Shown one piece after another: positions 7,955 through 16,113 of a stretch of 64,000 nucleotides of DNA; within the stretch, counting starts at the first letter, position 1; the number at the start of each line of letters is the position of its first letter. Position numbers and translations under genes: made by a program. The notes under the pieces are model-generated. The model ran no database searches, was not told where the DNA came from, and saw only the letters and a list, made by a program, of their open reading frames with translations. The stretch spans positions 682,001 through 746,000 of the forward strand of contig NZ_JADWYR010000001.1 of the NCBI RefSeq assembly GCF_015831355.1, read 5' to 3'. The DNA comes from Panacibacter microcysteis. GTDB taxonomy: Bacteria; Bacteroidota; Bacteroidia; Chitinophagales; Chitinophagaceae.

Positions 7955-8722
7955 ATGCAAATAATCCCGCTGTCAGAAGGTGTCTTCACCATAGATAAAA
8001 CAAAAATCTTTGTACCATTCGACCTGGATAACGACGAACTGCAGCAAAGACCAGTTGGAAGCCTGCTGGTAGAAGTACAGCCATTTGTTGTTGTTACATC
8101 GAAAGATGTACTGCTGCTGGACACGGGGCTTGGCTTTTCCAGGAATGGCACGTTGCAGTTGTATGCAAATCTTAAAGCCGCCAACATAGCCCCGGAAAGT
8201 ATTACCAAAGTATTGATGACACACCTGCATAAAGACCATGCCGGTGGCGTGAGTGTGAAAGACAAGCTTGGTAACTATCAACTCTCTTTTCCCAAAGCCA
8301 CATATTACGTACAAAAGAAAGAGATGGAGTTTGCAATGGAGACCGGTTTTCCATCTTACATGGCTGAGGAAATTTCGATGCTGCAATACGGGCAAAATGT
8401 AGTGTTCCTGGACGGAGATGGAACCATTGATGAATATATCTCTTACCACATTACCGGGGGCCACAGCCCTTACCACCAGGTGTACTGGATAAAAGAAAAA
8501 AATGAAACTATCTTTTTTGGTGGTGATGATGCACCGCAACTGCAACAGATGAAAAATAAATTTATAGCCAAATACGACTACGACGGTAAAAAGTGTATGG
8601 AATTACGCCAGCAGTGGTGGCAAACCGGGCGGGAGGAAAACTGGACCTTCCTGTTTTACCATGATGTAAAAACACCTTACTATAATGCCCAAACGGCCGG
8701 CACCAGCAGCAACGCTGAATAA
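7955..8722 (+). CDS. MBL-fold metallo-hydrolase
   Basis: Metallo-beta-lactamase-fold hydrolase, 255 residues, no signal peptide, so probably cytosolic. The metal-binding motif THLHKDHAGG is intact (His90, His92, Asp94, His95); a second site is TGGHSPYHQ, and FGGDDAP supplies the bridging Asp. Substrate unknown; similar proteins act as lactonases or on thioesters. ATG 7955 is preferred because the upstream TTG (7949) is the end of the -7 box. It is followed by a type B repeat and a convergent gene. Confidence 0.9.
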   Translation: MQIIPLSEGVFTIDKTKIFVPFDLDNDELQQRPVGSLLVEVQPFVVVTSKDVLLLDTGLGFSRNGTLQLYANLKAANIAPESITKVLMTHLHKDHAGGVSVKDKLGNYQLSFPKATYYVQKKEMEFAMETGFPSYMAEEISMLQYGQNVVFLDGDGTIDEYISYHITGGHSPYHQVYWIKEKNETIFFGGDDAPQLQQMKNKFIAKYDYDGKKCMELRQQWWQTGREENWTFLFYHDVKTPYYNAQTAGTSSNAE

Positions 8723-8781
8723 GTGGTCTGCTACATCAATGGCTTACGCCTTACGATTAATTATGGGGGATTTGCACCGCG

Positions 8782-8856
8782 TACTACAGTTGCTATAAAA
8801 GTGGAACGCACAAGTGAGTGACACAACAGGCGATGCCATATTGACCTGTTGCCGGC
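8782..8856 (-). repeat. dispersed intergenic repeat, type B copy
   Basis: Core AAGTGAGTGACACAAC at 8812-8827, continued by CAGGCGATGCCATA and ending in GCCGGC at 8851-8856. It lies between convergent genes. Confidence 0.85.
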
Positions 8857-8901
8857 GCAACAATTCATTTAAATCCTGTTACAGGTAAATAAAAGGCAGG
8901 C

Positions 8902-9546
8902 TTAATCTTTCTTTTTAAAATCACCCCGTTTCCAGGCTTCTATGAACTCAGCCCATGCAAACGGGTTTAGGAGGTTAATAGGTTGCTGCTGACCCTGGTA
9001 ATACAACCTTTGCGATTGCCTGCGTATGTTGGCATTTACTGCCTCGCGGCCATCTGCAGGTAAGGCAGCTATAAGTGCCCTTCGGGTGGCATCATCGGTA
9101 TTTTTTCTTGCTATCTCAATCTGGTCGGCAGGTACTTCCACATTTACAAAGTCGCGTTCAAACTGTGCCCTGGTGGGTCTCGGTTTTAATATGGTAGCAG
9201 GCAAATAGGCTGTATCACTCACCATTAGCTGTATTACGCTGTACTGATTGCCTTCCAGGTTATCGGGGATGCTGATGATCTTATCCTTGAAGCCCACGCA
9301 GGAAAAACGGATATTATCGCCTTTGAGCACAACAATTGAAAATACGCCCTGGTAATTGGTTAGCGTACCGCGACCTTTATTCTCTACAATAACACTGGCA
9401 GATTCAATTGCCCGCAGGCTATCGGCCGTCATAACCACGCCATACAACTGTATTACAGAATCCTGTGCATTGCGGTCCTGCGCGGCAGCATTGAAAGTTG
9501 AAAGAATAGAAAAGGCAATAGTAAAATATTGTAGAAGTCGCTTCAT
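8902..9546 (-). CDS. carboxypeptidase-like regulatory domain protein, exported
   Basis: 214 residues with a signal peptide ending near FNAAAQD (about residue 23). Residues about 32-110 form a CarboxypepD_reg-like beta-sandwich (LYGVVMTADSLRAIESASVI ... GTLTNYQGVFSIVVLKGD ... FSCVGFKDKIISI), the fold that starts many TonB-dependent transporters but also occurs alone. The C-terminal half is charged and helical. Probably periplasmic or outer-membrane associated; the ligand is unknown. Convergent with the MBL gene. Confidence 0.8.
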   Translation of the reverse strand: MKRLLQYFTIAFSILSTFNAAAQDRNAQDSVIQLYGVVMTADSLRAIESASVIVENKGRGTLTNYQGVFSIVVLKGDNIRFSCVGFKDKIISIPDNLEGNQYSVIQLMVSDTAYLPATILKPRPTRAQFERDFVNVEVPADQIEIARKNTDDATRRALIAALPADGREAVNANIRRQSQRLYYQGQQQPINLLNPFAWAEFIEAWKRGDFKKKD

Positions 9547-9618
9547 GCAGCAATTGATTAAAAGAAAAAGTTTTTAAAGGCTTTCCCTCATTCAAAACAA
9601 AATAACCCCTTTGCCAAC

Positions 9619-9626
9619 TAATTTTG
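9619..9626 (+). promoter_or_regulatory. -7 promoter box TAATTTTG
   Basis: A perfect TANNTTTG match 36 bp before ATG 9662. The longer open frame from TTG 9611 would start upstream of the expected transcript. Confidence 0.55.
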
Positions 9627-9661
9627 CTGCAAAATATTCCTTTTTAACAAAATTATGTGCG

Positions 9662-10756
9662 ATGACTGAACAGGACATTCTGAAAGCGCTGAGTAACGTT
9701 CAGGAGCCCGATCTTGGTAAAGATCTGGTGACGCTGAACATGATAAAAGACATAAAAATAGATGGCAACAATGTATCATTTACCATAGTACTTACCACAC
9801 CTGCATGCCCTGTAAAAGACATGATGAAAACGGCTTGTATCAATGCTGTAAAGATTCTTGTAAGCAAAGAGGCGAATGTGCAGGTAGACTTTACATCTAA
9901 TACAACAACCAACCGTAAAGATGCGCAGCAACTTTTGCCGGGCGTTAAAAACATTATTGCGGTGGTAAGTGGTAAAGGTGGCGTGGGTAAAAGTACTGTT
10001 GCAGCCAATCTTGCCCTTGCATTTGCAAAAGAAGGCGCCAGTGTAGGTTTAATGGACGCTGACATTTACGGCCCCAGCGTACCTATTATGTTTGGCGTAA
10101 GGGGCGAAAGACCTATGATGAGAGATGTTGATGGCAAGGGTATGATTATTCCGCTGGAAAAGTATGGCATAAAACTAATGAGCATCGGTTTGCTGGTAGA
10201 TGAAAAAAATGCCGTGGTGTGGCGCGGGCCAATGGCAAGCAGTGCCATACGTCAGTTTGTTACAGATGTAGACTGGGGCGCACTGGATTACCTGGTAATA
10301 GATATGCCACCAGGCACCGGGGATATTCACCTGACCCTTATGCAAACAGTGCCCGTAACCGGCGTGGTGATTGTTACCACGCCACAAAACGTAGCACTGG
10401 CAGATGCTAAGAAAGGGATTGCCATGTTTGGCCAGGCACAGATCAATGTGCCTATCATCGGCCTCGTAGAAAATATGGCATATTTTACCCCACAGGAGTT
10501 GCCCGAAAACAAATATTACATCTTTGGAAAAGAAGGCGGCAAAAGGCTTGCAGACGAATATGATCTGCCTTTTCTCGGCCAGATCCCCATTGTACAAAGC
10601 ATCAGGGAGGGTGGTGATAGCGGTGTTCCCGCAATGATAGGCAATGATGCCCTATCGCTAAAAGCCTTTGAAGATTTTGCGGCAATGGCAGTAAGAAATA
10701 TTGCTATACGCAATGCAAAATTACCTTCCACGCAGATGGTTGAAGTGGTGGAATAA
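9662..10756 (+). CDS. apbC: Mrp/NBP35-type Fe-S cluster carrier ATPase
   Basis: Cytosolic P-loop ATPase implicated in iron-sulfur cluster delivery, 364 residues. The N-terminal MIP18/DUF59 domain (residues 1-85, Cys49 in TTPACPVKD) is followed by the Mrp domain with deviant Walker A GKGGVGKS (104-111), MDADIYGPSVP, and the DMPPGTGD switch. The CxxC normally found after VENMAYF in Mrp is absent (the sequence continues TPQELPENKYY). I believe this is normal for the Bacteroidota subgroup, but it means the bridging cluster ligands differ. A repeat remnant and a long terminator follow. Confidence 0.9.
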   Translation: MTEQDILKALSNVQEPDLGKDLVTLNMIKDIKIDGNNVSFTIVLTTPACPVKDMMKTACINAVKILVSKEANVQVDFTSNTTTNRKDAQQLLPGVKNIIAVVSGKGGVGKSTVAANLALAFAKEGASVGLMDADIYGPSVPIMFGVRGERPMMRDVDGKGMIIPLEKYGIKLMSIGLLVDEKNAVVWRGPMASSAIRQFVTDVDWGALDYLVIDMPPGTGDIHLTLMQTVPVTGVVIVTTPQNVALADAKKGIAMFGQAQINVPIIGLVENMAYFTPQELPENKYYIFGKEGGKRLADEYDLPFLGQIPIVQSIREGGDSGVPAMIGNDALSLKAFEDFAAMAVRNIAIRNAKLPSTQMVEVVE

Positions 10757-10767
10757 TTTTTTGGTAA

Positions 10768-10844
10768 CCGGCAGTAGATTTTTATGGCATCGGCTGTTGC
10801 CACGCTCGGTTCAACGTTCCGTTTTCATGGCAACTGCAGCGATC
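10768..10844 (+). repeat. dispersed intergenic repeat, degenerate type B copy
   Basis: The flanks match type B well (ACCGGCAGTAG, TTTATGGCATCG, CGTTCC, TTTTCATGGCA), but the central core has decayed to GTTGCCACGCTCGG (from 10796). It sits between the mrp stop codon and its terminator. Confidence 0.7.
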
Positions 10845-10873
10845 AATAACTGCGTACTTTCGAAAATGCACAC

Positions 10874-10919
10874 ATCGTGTAGTTACTGGTTTCTTACCGG
10901 TTCACTACACGATTTTTTT
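10874..10919 (+). terminator. Rho-independent terminator after mrp-type gene
   Basis: The long stem ATCGTGTAG / CTACACGAT extends inward through ACTGGT / ACCGGT and is followed by seven T. Confidence 0.85.
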
Positions 10920-10982
10920 ATTCCTGTTTACCCGCCAAAATGCTTTAACAAAACCTGTAGCATATTTTTTTGGAACAAATAG

Positions 10983-10994
10983 ATGTACGTACAT
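10983..10994. promoter_or_regulatory. palindromic operator ATGTACGTACAT at marR promoter
   Basis: A perfect 12-bp palindrome that abuts the -7 box TATATTTG (10994-11001). A related palindrome, ATGTATATACAT, precedes the next gene at 11483-11494. The position fits autorepression by the MarR protein encoded immediately downstream (inference). Confidence 0.65.
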
Positions 10995-11001
10995 ATATTT
11001 G
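10994..11001 (+). promoter_or_regulatory. -7 promoter box TATATTTG for marR gene
   Basis: A perfect TANNTTTG match whose expected transcription start is at about 11006, where a GTG codon in frame with the MarR protein occurs. Confidence 0.55.
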
Positions 11002-11005
11002 CAAA

Positions 11006-11464
11006 GTGAAACTTGAGCAAGCCATACAAAGTACAAAATTCAGGAGCGAAGTGCAGAAAGCAGGATTGAACATTTTATATACAGCGTGGTGGCTGAAAAC
11101 AATGATGAGTAAATCATTAAAAGAGTACGGTCTTACGCATGAGCAGTATAATGTGCTCAGGATATTGAAAGGCCGTTTTCCACAGCAAATGTGTGTAAGA
11201 GATATAGCATGCCGCATGATAGAGAAAAATTCAAACGTGCCGCGTATCATAGACAGGCTAGAGCTGAAAAAACTGGTAAAGCGTAATACCTCTGCAGAAG
11301 ATAAAAGAGAAACAGTAATTACCATTACACAGGCTGGCATGAATATGCTGGAAATAACAACAGAAAAAATTAATAAAATATACGATTCAACAATCTCTAT
11401 GAACAATGAGGATGCAGCAGCGTTAAATGCTTTGCTGGAACAGCTGAGAACAAATGAATCATAA
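11006..11464 (+). CDS. MarR family transcriptional regulator
   Basis: About 152 residues; a winged-helix dimer that normally represses genes and is released by ligands or oxidants. The HTH spans roughly residues 50-100 (THEQYNVLRIL ... CVRDIACRM ... VPRIIDRLELKKLVKR), with the wing at SAEDKRETVITIT. The reading frame is open further to TTG 10970, but the operator and -7 box lie inside that extension, so GTG 11006 is favoured. It heads a redox-like group: YceI, pirin, FMN reductase. The shared palindrome suggests it controls itself and yceI. Confidence 0.88.
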   Translation: MKLEQAIQSTKFRSEVQKAGLNILYTAWWLKTMMSKSLKEYGLTHEQYNVLRILKGRFPQQMCVRDIACRMIEKNSNVPRIIDRLELKKLVKRNTSAEDKRETVITITQAGMNMLEITTEKINKIYDSTISMNNEDAAALNALLEQLRTNES

Positions 11465-11482
11465 ATTTTTTTGGCCCGATAC

Positions 11483-11494
11483 ATGTATATACAT
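11483..11494. promoter_or_regulatory. palindromic operator ATGTATATACAT upstream of yceI
   Basis: A perfect 12-bp palindrome with the same half site (ATGTA/TACAT) as at the marR promoter, 31 bp before the yceI start. This suggests a MarR regulon. Confidence 0.6.
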
Positions 11495-11524
11495 CTATAA
11501 TTTAAATCACATAAACCAAATATT

Positions 11525-12049
11525 ATGGCAACGTACAAAGTAGATCCATCACACTCTGAGGTTACTTTTAAAGTAAAACACCTCATGATTACCAATGTAA
11601 CCGGAACATTTGCAAAATTCGATGCAACCCTTACTGCAGATAAAGAAGATTTTACTGATGCGAAAGTTACGTTCGAAGCTGATATAGACAGCATTAGTAC
11701 CAATAACGAACAGCGAGATGGTCATTTAAAAGGCGATGACTTCTTCAATGCAGAACAGTTTCCAAAAATGACCTTCGAATCAACAGCTATCTCAAAAAAG
11801 AATGATGAAGAATATGAACTGGATGGCAATCTCACCATCCGGGATATTACCAAACCGGTAAAACTTGATGTGGCTTACGGCGGTACAATGACAGACCCGT
11901 GGGGCCAGACAAAGGCAGGATTTGAAATAACAGGCAAAATAAACCGTAAAGAATTTGGCTTAAAGTGGACCGCAGTAACAGAGGCCGGCGGTATAGTGGT
12001 AAGTGATGATGTGCGTTTGAATGTGCAGGTACAGATGGTGAAACAGTAA
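11525..12049 (+). CDS. YceI family lipid-binding protein
   Basis: 174 residues, full-length YceI lipocalin-like barrel that typically binds isoprenoid-type lipids. Signatures: YKVDPSHSEVTFKVKHLMI at the start, DDFFNAEQFPKMTFEST, GNLTIRDITKPVKLDV, and the closing EFGLKW. Unlike most periplasmic YceI proteins it has no signal peptide, so it is probably cytosolic. It follows the MarR gene by 60 bp with its own operator-containing promoter and is closed by a terminator. Confidence 0.93.
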   Translation: MATYKVDPSHSEVTFKVKHLMITNVTGTFAKFDATLTADKEDFTDAKVTFEADIDSISTNNEQRDGHLKGDDFFNAEQFPKMTFESTAISKKNDEEYELDGNLTIRDITKPVKLDVAYGGTMTDPWGQTKAGFEITGKINRKEFGLKWTAVTEAGGIVVSDDVRLNVQVQMVKQ

Positions 12050-12057
12050 CTGCCGGC

Positions 12058-12092
12058 AAAGTACCAGGATTGAGAACCCTGGTACTTTCTTT
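12058..12092 (+). terminator. Rho-independent terminator after yceI
   Basis: Perfect 11-bp stem AAAGTACCAGG / CCTGGTACTTT followed by a T-rich stretch. Confidence 0.85.
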
Positions 12093-12133
12093 TCTTACAC
12101 CTCATGCCTTTTATATTTACAAAAATCCCAAAT

Positions 12134-12844
12134 ATGCAATACATCATTCATCGGAAAGAAGACCGCGGCACCAAAGATATTGGCTGGCTTGTCAGCAAAT
12201 TTTCCTTTAGCTTTTCATCTTACTATAGTCCTGTAAAGAAAGGGTTTGGCCTGCTGCATACATTCAATGACGATGTAGTTAAACCTGGCGGCGGCTTTGG
12301 TTTGCACCCGCATACCAATATGGAAATTGTAAGTATCATGTTGCAGGGTAAAATGAACCACAAAGATTCAATGGGCTTTAGCGATATTGTTGAAAAAGAC
12401 TGGGTGCAGATTATGAGTGCGGGCAGAGGGCTTAAACACGAAGAGTATAATATTGGCGAGGAAGATGTACAGTTCCTGCAAATATGGATTGAACCAAAAC
12501 TGCAGAACATAGAGCCACGCTACCAGCGTAGAAATTTTTCACGGGAAAACCGCAAAAATTTATTGAAAACAGTAGTCAGCAACGAAGAAGGACAGGAGCA
12601 CTGCTGGATCAATCAGAATGCAAAAATTAGCTTGGGCTATTTTGATGCAGGCCATACAATAACCTACACATTAAACCCATTGAACAAATGCGTTTACATC
12701 TTTGTAATGGAAGGCGCTGTATCTGTGGCGAATGAAACCATTGGCAAAAGAGATGCGATTGGTGTATGGGAAACCGGTAATATCTCATTGCAAACTGCTG
12801 AAGCATCATCATTTATTGTAATAGAAATACCCATCAATCATTGA
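12134..12844 (+). CDS. pirin family protein (YhhW-like)
   Basis: Bicupin iron protein of about 236 residues. The N-terminal cupin carries the metal site: LHPHTNMEIVSIMLQG (His-x-His and Glu) and SAGRGLKHEEYN. Some family members have quercetin 2,3-dioxygenase activity; others act as redox-sensitive cofactors. The upstream ATG 12104 would add 10 residues; the family usually begins MQYIIHR, which matches ATG 12134, and a TATATTTA box lies just upstream at 12112-12119. It is in the MarR/YceI/FMN-reductase group, suggesting an oxidative or electrophile response (inference). Confidence 0.9.
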   Translation: MQYIIHRKEDRGTKDIGWLVSKFSFSFSSYYSPVKKGFGLLHTFNDDVVKPGGGFGLHPHTNMEIVSIMLQGKMNHKDSMGFSDIVEKDWVQIMSAGRGLKHEEYNIGEEDVQFLQIWIEPKLQNIEPRYQRRNFSRENRKNLLKTVVSNEEGQEHCWINQNAKISLGYFDAGHTITYTLNPLNKCVYIFVMEGAVSVANETIGKRDAIGVWETGNISLQTAEASSFIVIEIPINH

Positions 12845-12971
12845 GGTGGTAATACGCAATTCACACAAATAGGGTTAAACAGTTCAGTTTTACTTTTACA
12901 GATTACTCCGGGCATGACGCCTGTAGTACTAAAAGGAAAGACGATCATATACAAATAAAAGGAACAGTTTT

Positions 12972-13535
12972 ATGAACATAGAGATTATATCAGGAAGTCC
13001 GAGGCAGGAGAGTTTATCACGCAGGGTAGCGGTCTTCCTCCAGAGATATATGCGTGAGAAAACGGAACATAACATTAACCTGATAGATGTAAGAGAATGG
13101 TCTTTGCCGTTATTGCAGCAGGAAGTCTTTACAAGTGTGGAGCGTACCCCTGAAGCACTGCAACCACTTGCCAAACGCATGTTCGACGCTGATGCGTTTA
13201 TCATGGTTACGCCCGAATACAACGGCAGCTACACCCCGGCACTAAAAAACCTTTTTGATCATTTTCCCAAGCAGACGCATAAAACTTTTGGCATCGTAAC
13301 AGCATCGCCGGGTATTATGGGTGGCATGCGCGCTACACAACAAATGCAATTACTCATCAATGCATTGTTTGGCATAGGATCGCCGCATATGCTGGTTACA
13401 CCTATGGTAGATAAAAAATTTAACGCCGAAGGCAATCTTACAGATTTGTCTTTTCAAAAAAATGTCGATGTCTTCGTAAGTGAATTTCTCTGGCTCGCAG
13501 AAGCACTGGCGCCTGAACTTCAGCCGGCACAATAA
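12972..13535 (+). CDS. NAD(P)H-dependent FMN reductase family protein
   Basis: 187-residue flavodoxin-like oxidoreductase, cytosolic, reducing quinones, azo compounds or FMN. The FMN-phosphate loop is IISGSPRQESLSRRV (residues 5-19); the isoalloxazine loop is VTPEYNGSYTPALKNLFDHF. Length and motifs fit the ArsH/ChrR/azoreductase-like FMN_red family. It lies downstream of the pirin gene on the same strand across a 127-bp gap that has no obvious copy of the ATGTA/TACAT operator. Confidence 0.9.
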   Translation: MNIEIISGSPRQESLSRRVAVFLQRYMREKTEHNINLIDVREWSLPLLQQEVFTSVERTPEALQPLAKRMFDADAFIMVTPEYNGSYTPALKNLFDHFPKQTHKTFGIVTASPGIMGGMRATQQMQLLINALFGIGSPHMLVTPMVDKKFNAEGNLTDLSFQKNVDVFVSEFLWLAEALAPELQPAQ

Positions 13536-13562
13536 ATAACTTTTTTTAACGGCAACTAACCG

Positions 13563-13570
13563 TAAATTTG
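13563..13570 (+). promoter_or_regulatory. -7 promoter box TAAATTTG for purF
   Basis: Perfect TANNTTTG match 20 bp before ATG 13590, leaving a 5' UTR of about 15 nt. Confidence 0.6.
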
Positions 13571-13589
13571 CGGCTTCTTTTCGTAAAAC

Positions 13590-15437
13590 ATGAGCGACGA
13601 AATAAAACATGAATGCGGGTTAGCCTTCATTCGCCTCCGAAAGCCTTTCTCTTATTATCTCCAGAAATATGGAACAGTAATGTACGGTCTAAATAAACTG
13701 TACCTGCTGATGGAAAAACAGCATAACCGTGGCCAGGATGGTGCCGGTATTGCTGCTGTAAAACTAAATGTAGAGCCAGGTCACCCATATTTGTTCAGAA
13801 CCCGTAGCAATGCTCCTCAGCCAATAGCAGACATTTTTTTTAAACTGGGGCAGGAAATAAAAGAGCTGGAAAAATACCAGCCCGATATCAAACAACATCC
13901 CGGCTTAATGAAAGGTCATGTACCTGCACTGGGTGAATTGCTGCTCGGCCATCTCCGTTATGGTACACAGGGTAAGAACAATGTCGAATTCTGTCACCCG
14001 TTTATTAAAAGAAATCTTATCCCCGGCAGAAATATTGCACTTGCAGGCAACTTCAACCTTGTAAATACAGAAGAATTATTTGCGCTCATTAACGTAGACC
14101 CCGGCGAGTTTCAGCGCCAGAGCGATCTTGCAGCAATGATGGAAGTAGTGCATCATTTTCTAAGCAAAGAAGACGACAAAAGTCCCAATGCGCCGGATAT
14201 TGCAACTGTTCTCAGGAAAGCCACACCACTCTTCGATGGTGGTTATACCATCGGTGGTCTTATTGGCAATGGGAACAGCTTTGTTATGCGTGATGCGCAT
14301 GGCATAAGACCGGCTTATTATTACATAGATGACGAAGTAATTGTTGCCGCCAGCGAGCGTGCTTCTATACGCACCTCGTTCAACGTGGGCGAAAATGAAG
14401 TGCTTGAGTTAATGCCTGGCAATGCACTTATCATAGACGATAAAGGAAGCTACAGGGTAGAGCAGATACTCGATCCCAAAGAAAGAAGAGCCTGTAGCTT
14501 CGAGCGTATTTATTTCAGCCGCGGTAGCGATGAAAAAATTTACAGGGAGCGTATTGCACTTGGTCACCATCTTAGTAAAGCCGTGCTTGAATCTGTAGAG
14601 TACGACCTGAAAAATACCATCTTCTCTTACATACCCAATACTGCAGAAGTAGCTTTTTTCGGCCTGGTAAAAGGCATGGAAGACTACCTTAATAAACGCA
14701 AGCTCGAACGTATTTTAAGCTGGGGTAACGAGATTGACTCTGAAAAGCTTGAAGAGATCATCAATCGTAAAATAAGACAGGAGAAAATTGCCATCAAAGA
14801 CGTAAAACTGCGCACCTTCATCACCGAAGATTCCGGCAGAAACGAAATGGTACAACACGTTTACGATATTACCTACGGTACTGTGCGCAGAGACCAGGAT
14901 ACGCTTGTTGTAATAGACGACAGTATTGTGCGTGGCACAACACTCAAAGAAAGCATTGTACGTATGCTGGCAAGGTTAAATCCAAAACGCATCATCGTGG
15001 TTTCTTCGGCACCGCAAATACGCTACCCGGATTGTTATGGCATCGATATGAGTAAACTTGGCGATTTTATCGCATTCCGCGCAGCCATCGAATTACTCAA
15101 AGAAAAAGGCCAGGAAGATGTGTTGCACAGTGTATACGAGAAAATAAAAGAACTGCAGCGCAATAACCAGTTGCATACAGAAAATGTGGTGCGGCAGATT
15201 TATAAGCCATTTTCTACAGAAGAGATCTCGGCAAAAATTGCACAGCTTATCACGCCAAAAGATGTTACACTTCCCGTAGAGGTCATTTACCAAACGATTG
15301 AAGATCTCCACGATAGTTGTCCAACCAATACCGGCGATTGGTATTTCACCGGCAATTATCCAACGCCGGGCGGTAACCGCGTGGTAAATAAAGCGTTTAT
15401 CAATTATTACGAGGGTAAAAATGTAAGGGGTTATTAG
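13590..15437 (+). CDS. purF: amidophosphoribosyltransferase, long Bacteroidota form
   Basis: Class II glutamine amidotransferase plus phosphoribosyltransferase that would make phosphoribosylamine from PRPP, the first step of purine synthesis. 615 residues, longer than the usual 470-500 but typical of a second PurF-type enzyme found across Bacteroidota. The N-terminal nucleophile is Cys9 after an 8-residue leader (MSDEIKHEC), with QHNRGQDGAG and GHLRYGT following. The PRPP motif VVIDDSIVRGTT and SSAPQIRYPDCYGIDM are intact. The C-terminus (GDWYFTGNYPTPGGNRVVNK) is specific to this group. Whether it is the main PurF or a paralogue cannot be told from the window. Confidence 0.9.
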   Translation: MSDEIKHECGLAFIRLRKPFSYYLQKYGTVMYGLNKLYLLMEKQHNRGQDGAGIAAVKLNVEPGHPYLFRTRSNAPQPIADIFFKLGQEIKELEKYQPDIKQHPGLMKGHVPALGELLLGHLRYGTQGKNNVEFCHPFIKRNLIPGRNIALAGNFNLVNTEELFALINVDPGEFQRQSDLAAMMEVVHHFLSKEDDKSPNAPDIATVLRKATPLFDGGYTIGGLIGNGNSFVMRDAHGIRPAYYYIDDEVIVAASERASIRTSFNVGENEVLELMPGNALIIDDKGSYRVEQILDPKERRACSFERIYFSRGSDEKIYRERIALGHHLSKAVLESVEYDLKNTIFSYIPNTAEVAFFGLVKGMEDYLNKRKLERILSWGNEIDSEKLEEIINRKIRQEKIAIKDVKLRTFITEDSGRNEMVQHVYDITYGTVRRDQDTLVVIDDSIVRGTTLKESIVRMLARLNPKRIIVVSSAPQIRYPDCYGIDMSKLGDFIAFRAAIELLKEKGQEDVLHSVYEKIKELQRNNQLHTENVVRQIYKPFSTEEISAKIAQLITPKDVTLPVEVIYQTIEDLHDSCPTNTGDWYFTGNYPTPGGNRVVNKAFINYYEGKNVRGY

Positions 15438-15445
15438 TTTTATGT

Positions 15446-15520
15446 ACCCGGCAGTATTGCTACTATGTAGCTGTGGTTGCGTCGCACTCTTGTACGGTTG
15501 AATCTTTACTGGGCAAGTGC
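15446..15520 (+). repeat. dispersed intergenic repeat, type A copy
   Basis: Core GTTGCGTCGCACTC at 15476-15489, preceded by ACCCGGCAGTATTG and followed by TTGTACGGTTGAATC. It lies between the purF stop and the purF terminator, so it is probably part of the mRNA. Confidence 0.85.
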
Positions 15521-15564
15521 AATGCCGCTGCCCATACAAAAACAAACATCATTGCCAATATTTT

Positions 15565-15591
15565 TCAGCACCACGCGGTGCTGATTTTTTT
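15565..15591 (+). terminator. Rho-independent terminator after purF
   Basis: Stem TCAGCACC / GGTGCTGA with loop ACGC, followed by seven T. Confidence 0.9.
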
Positions 15592-15618
15592 ATCTGCCAG
15601 CTTTTGTAACTTTAAGAA

Positions 15619-16113
15619 ATGAAAACCTTGCTACTTGTACGTCATGCCAAAAGCAGTTGGGATAACCCATCCCAAAAAGACTTTGACCGCCCGCTGAATA
15701 ACCGCGGCAACAAAGACGCTCCTGCAATGGCTGAAAAACTTGCAGAAAAAGGCGTCATACCAGATGCGCTTGTATCAAGTACGGCTGTAAGAGCATTGTC
15801 CACAGCAAAATATTTTGCAAAAGCATTTAATTACCCTGGGCAAAATATTATTAAAACACCAGCGCTATACGAGGCACCGTATGATGTGTATTTTGATGTG
15901 ATCAGTAAGTTCAATAACCAATTTCAGTCTGTGGCCATCTTTGCTCATAACCCGGGCATTACCATGTTTGCGAACAAGCTTACGAATACACAGATCGATA
16001 ACATGCCAACCTGCTGCGTCTTTGCTGTACAAGTTGAAACAGATAACTGGAGCAACTTTGAGCAGGCGAAAAAAACCTTCTGGTTTATTGATTATCCAAA
16101 AAATGGCGACTAA
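15619..16113 (+). CDS. SixA-like histidine phosphatase family protein
   Basis: 164-residue phosphoglycerate-mutase-like phosphatase, similar to phosphohistidine phosphatase SixA. The catalytic LLVRHAKSSW (His8 as the phosphate acceptor) is followed by DFDRPLNNRGNKDAP, and the second catalytic His is in FAHNPGI. The target phosphoprotein is unknown. A TAACTTTA box lies immediately before the ATG. The gene overlaps the convergent DeoR gene by 4 bp at its 3' end. Confidence 0.9.
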   Translation: MKTLLLVRHAKSSWDNPSQKDFDRPLNNRGNKDAPAMAEKLAEKGVIPDALVSSTAVRALSTAKYFAKAFNYPGQNIIKTPALYEAPYDVYFDVISKFNNQFQSVAIFAHNPGITMFANKLTNTQIDNMPTCCVFAVQVETDNWSNFEQAKKTFWFIDYPKNGD

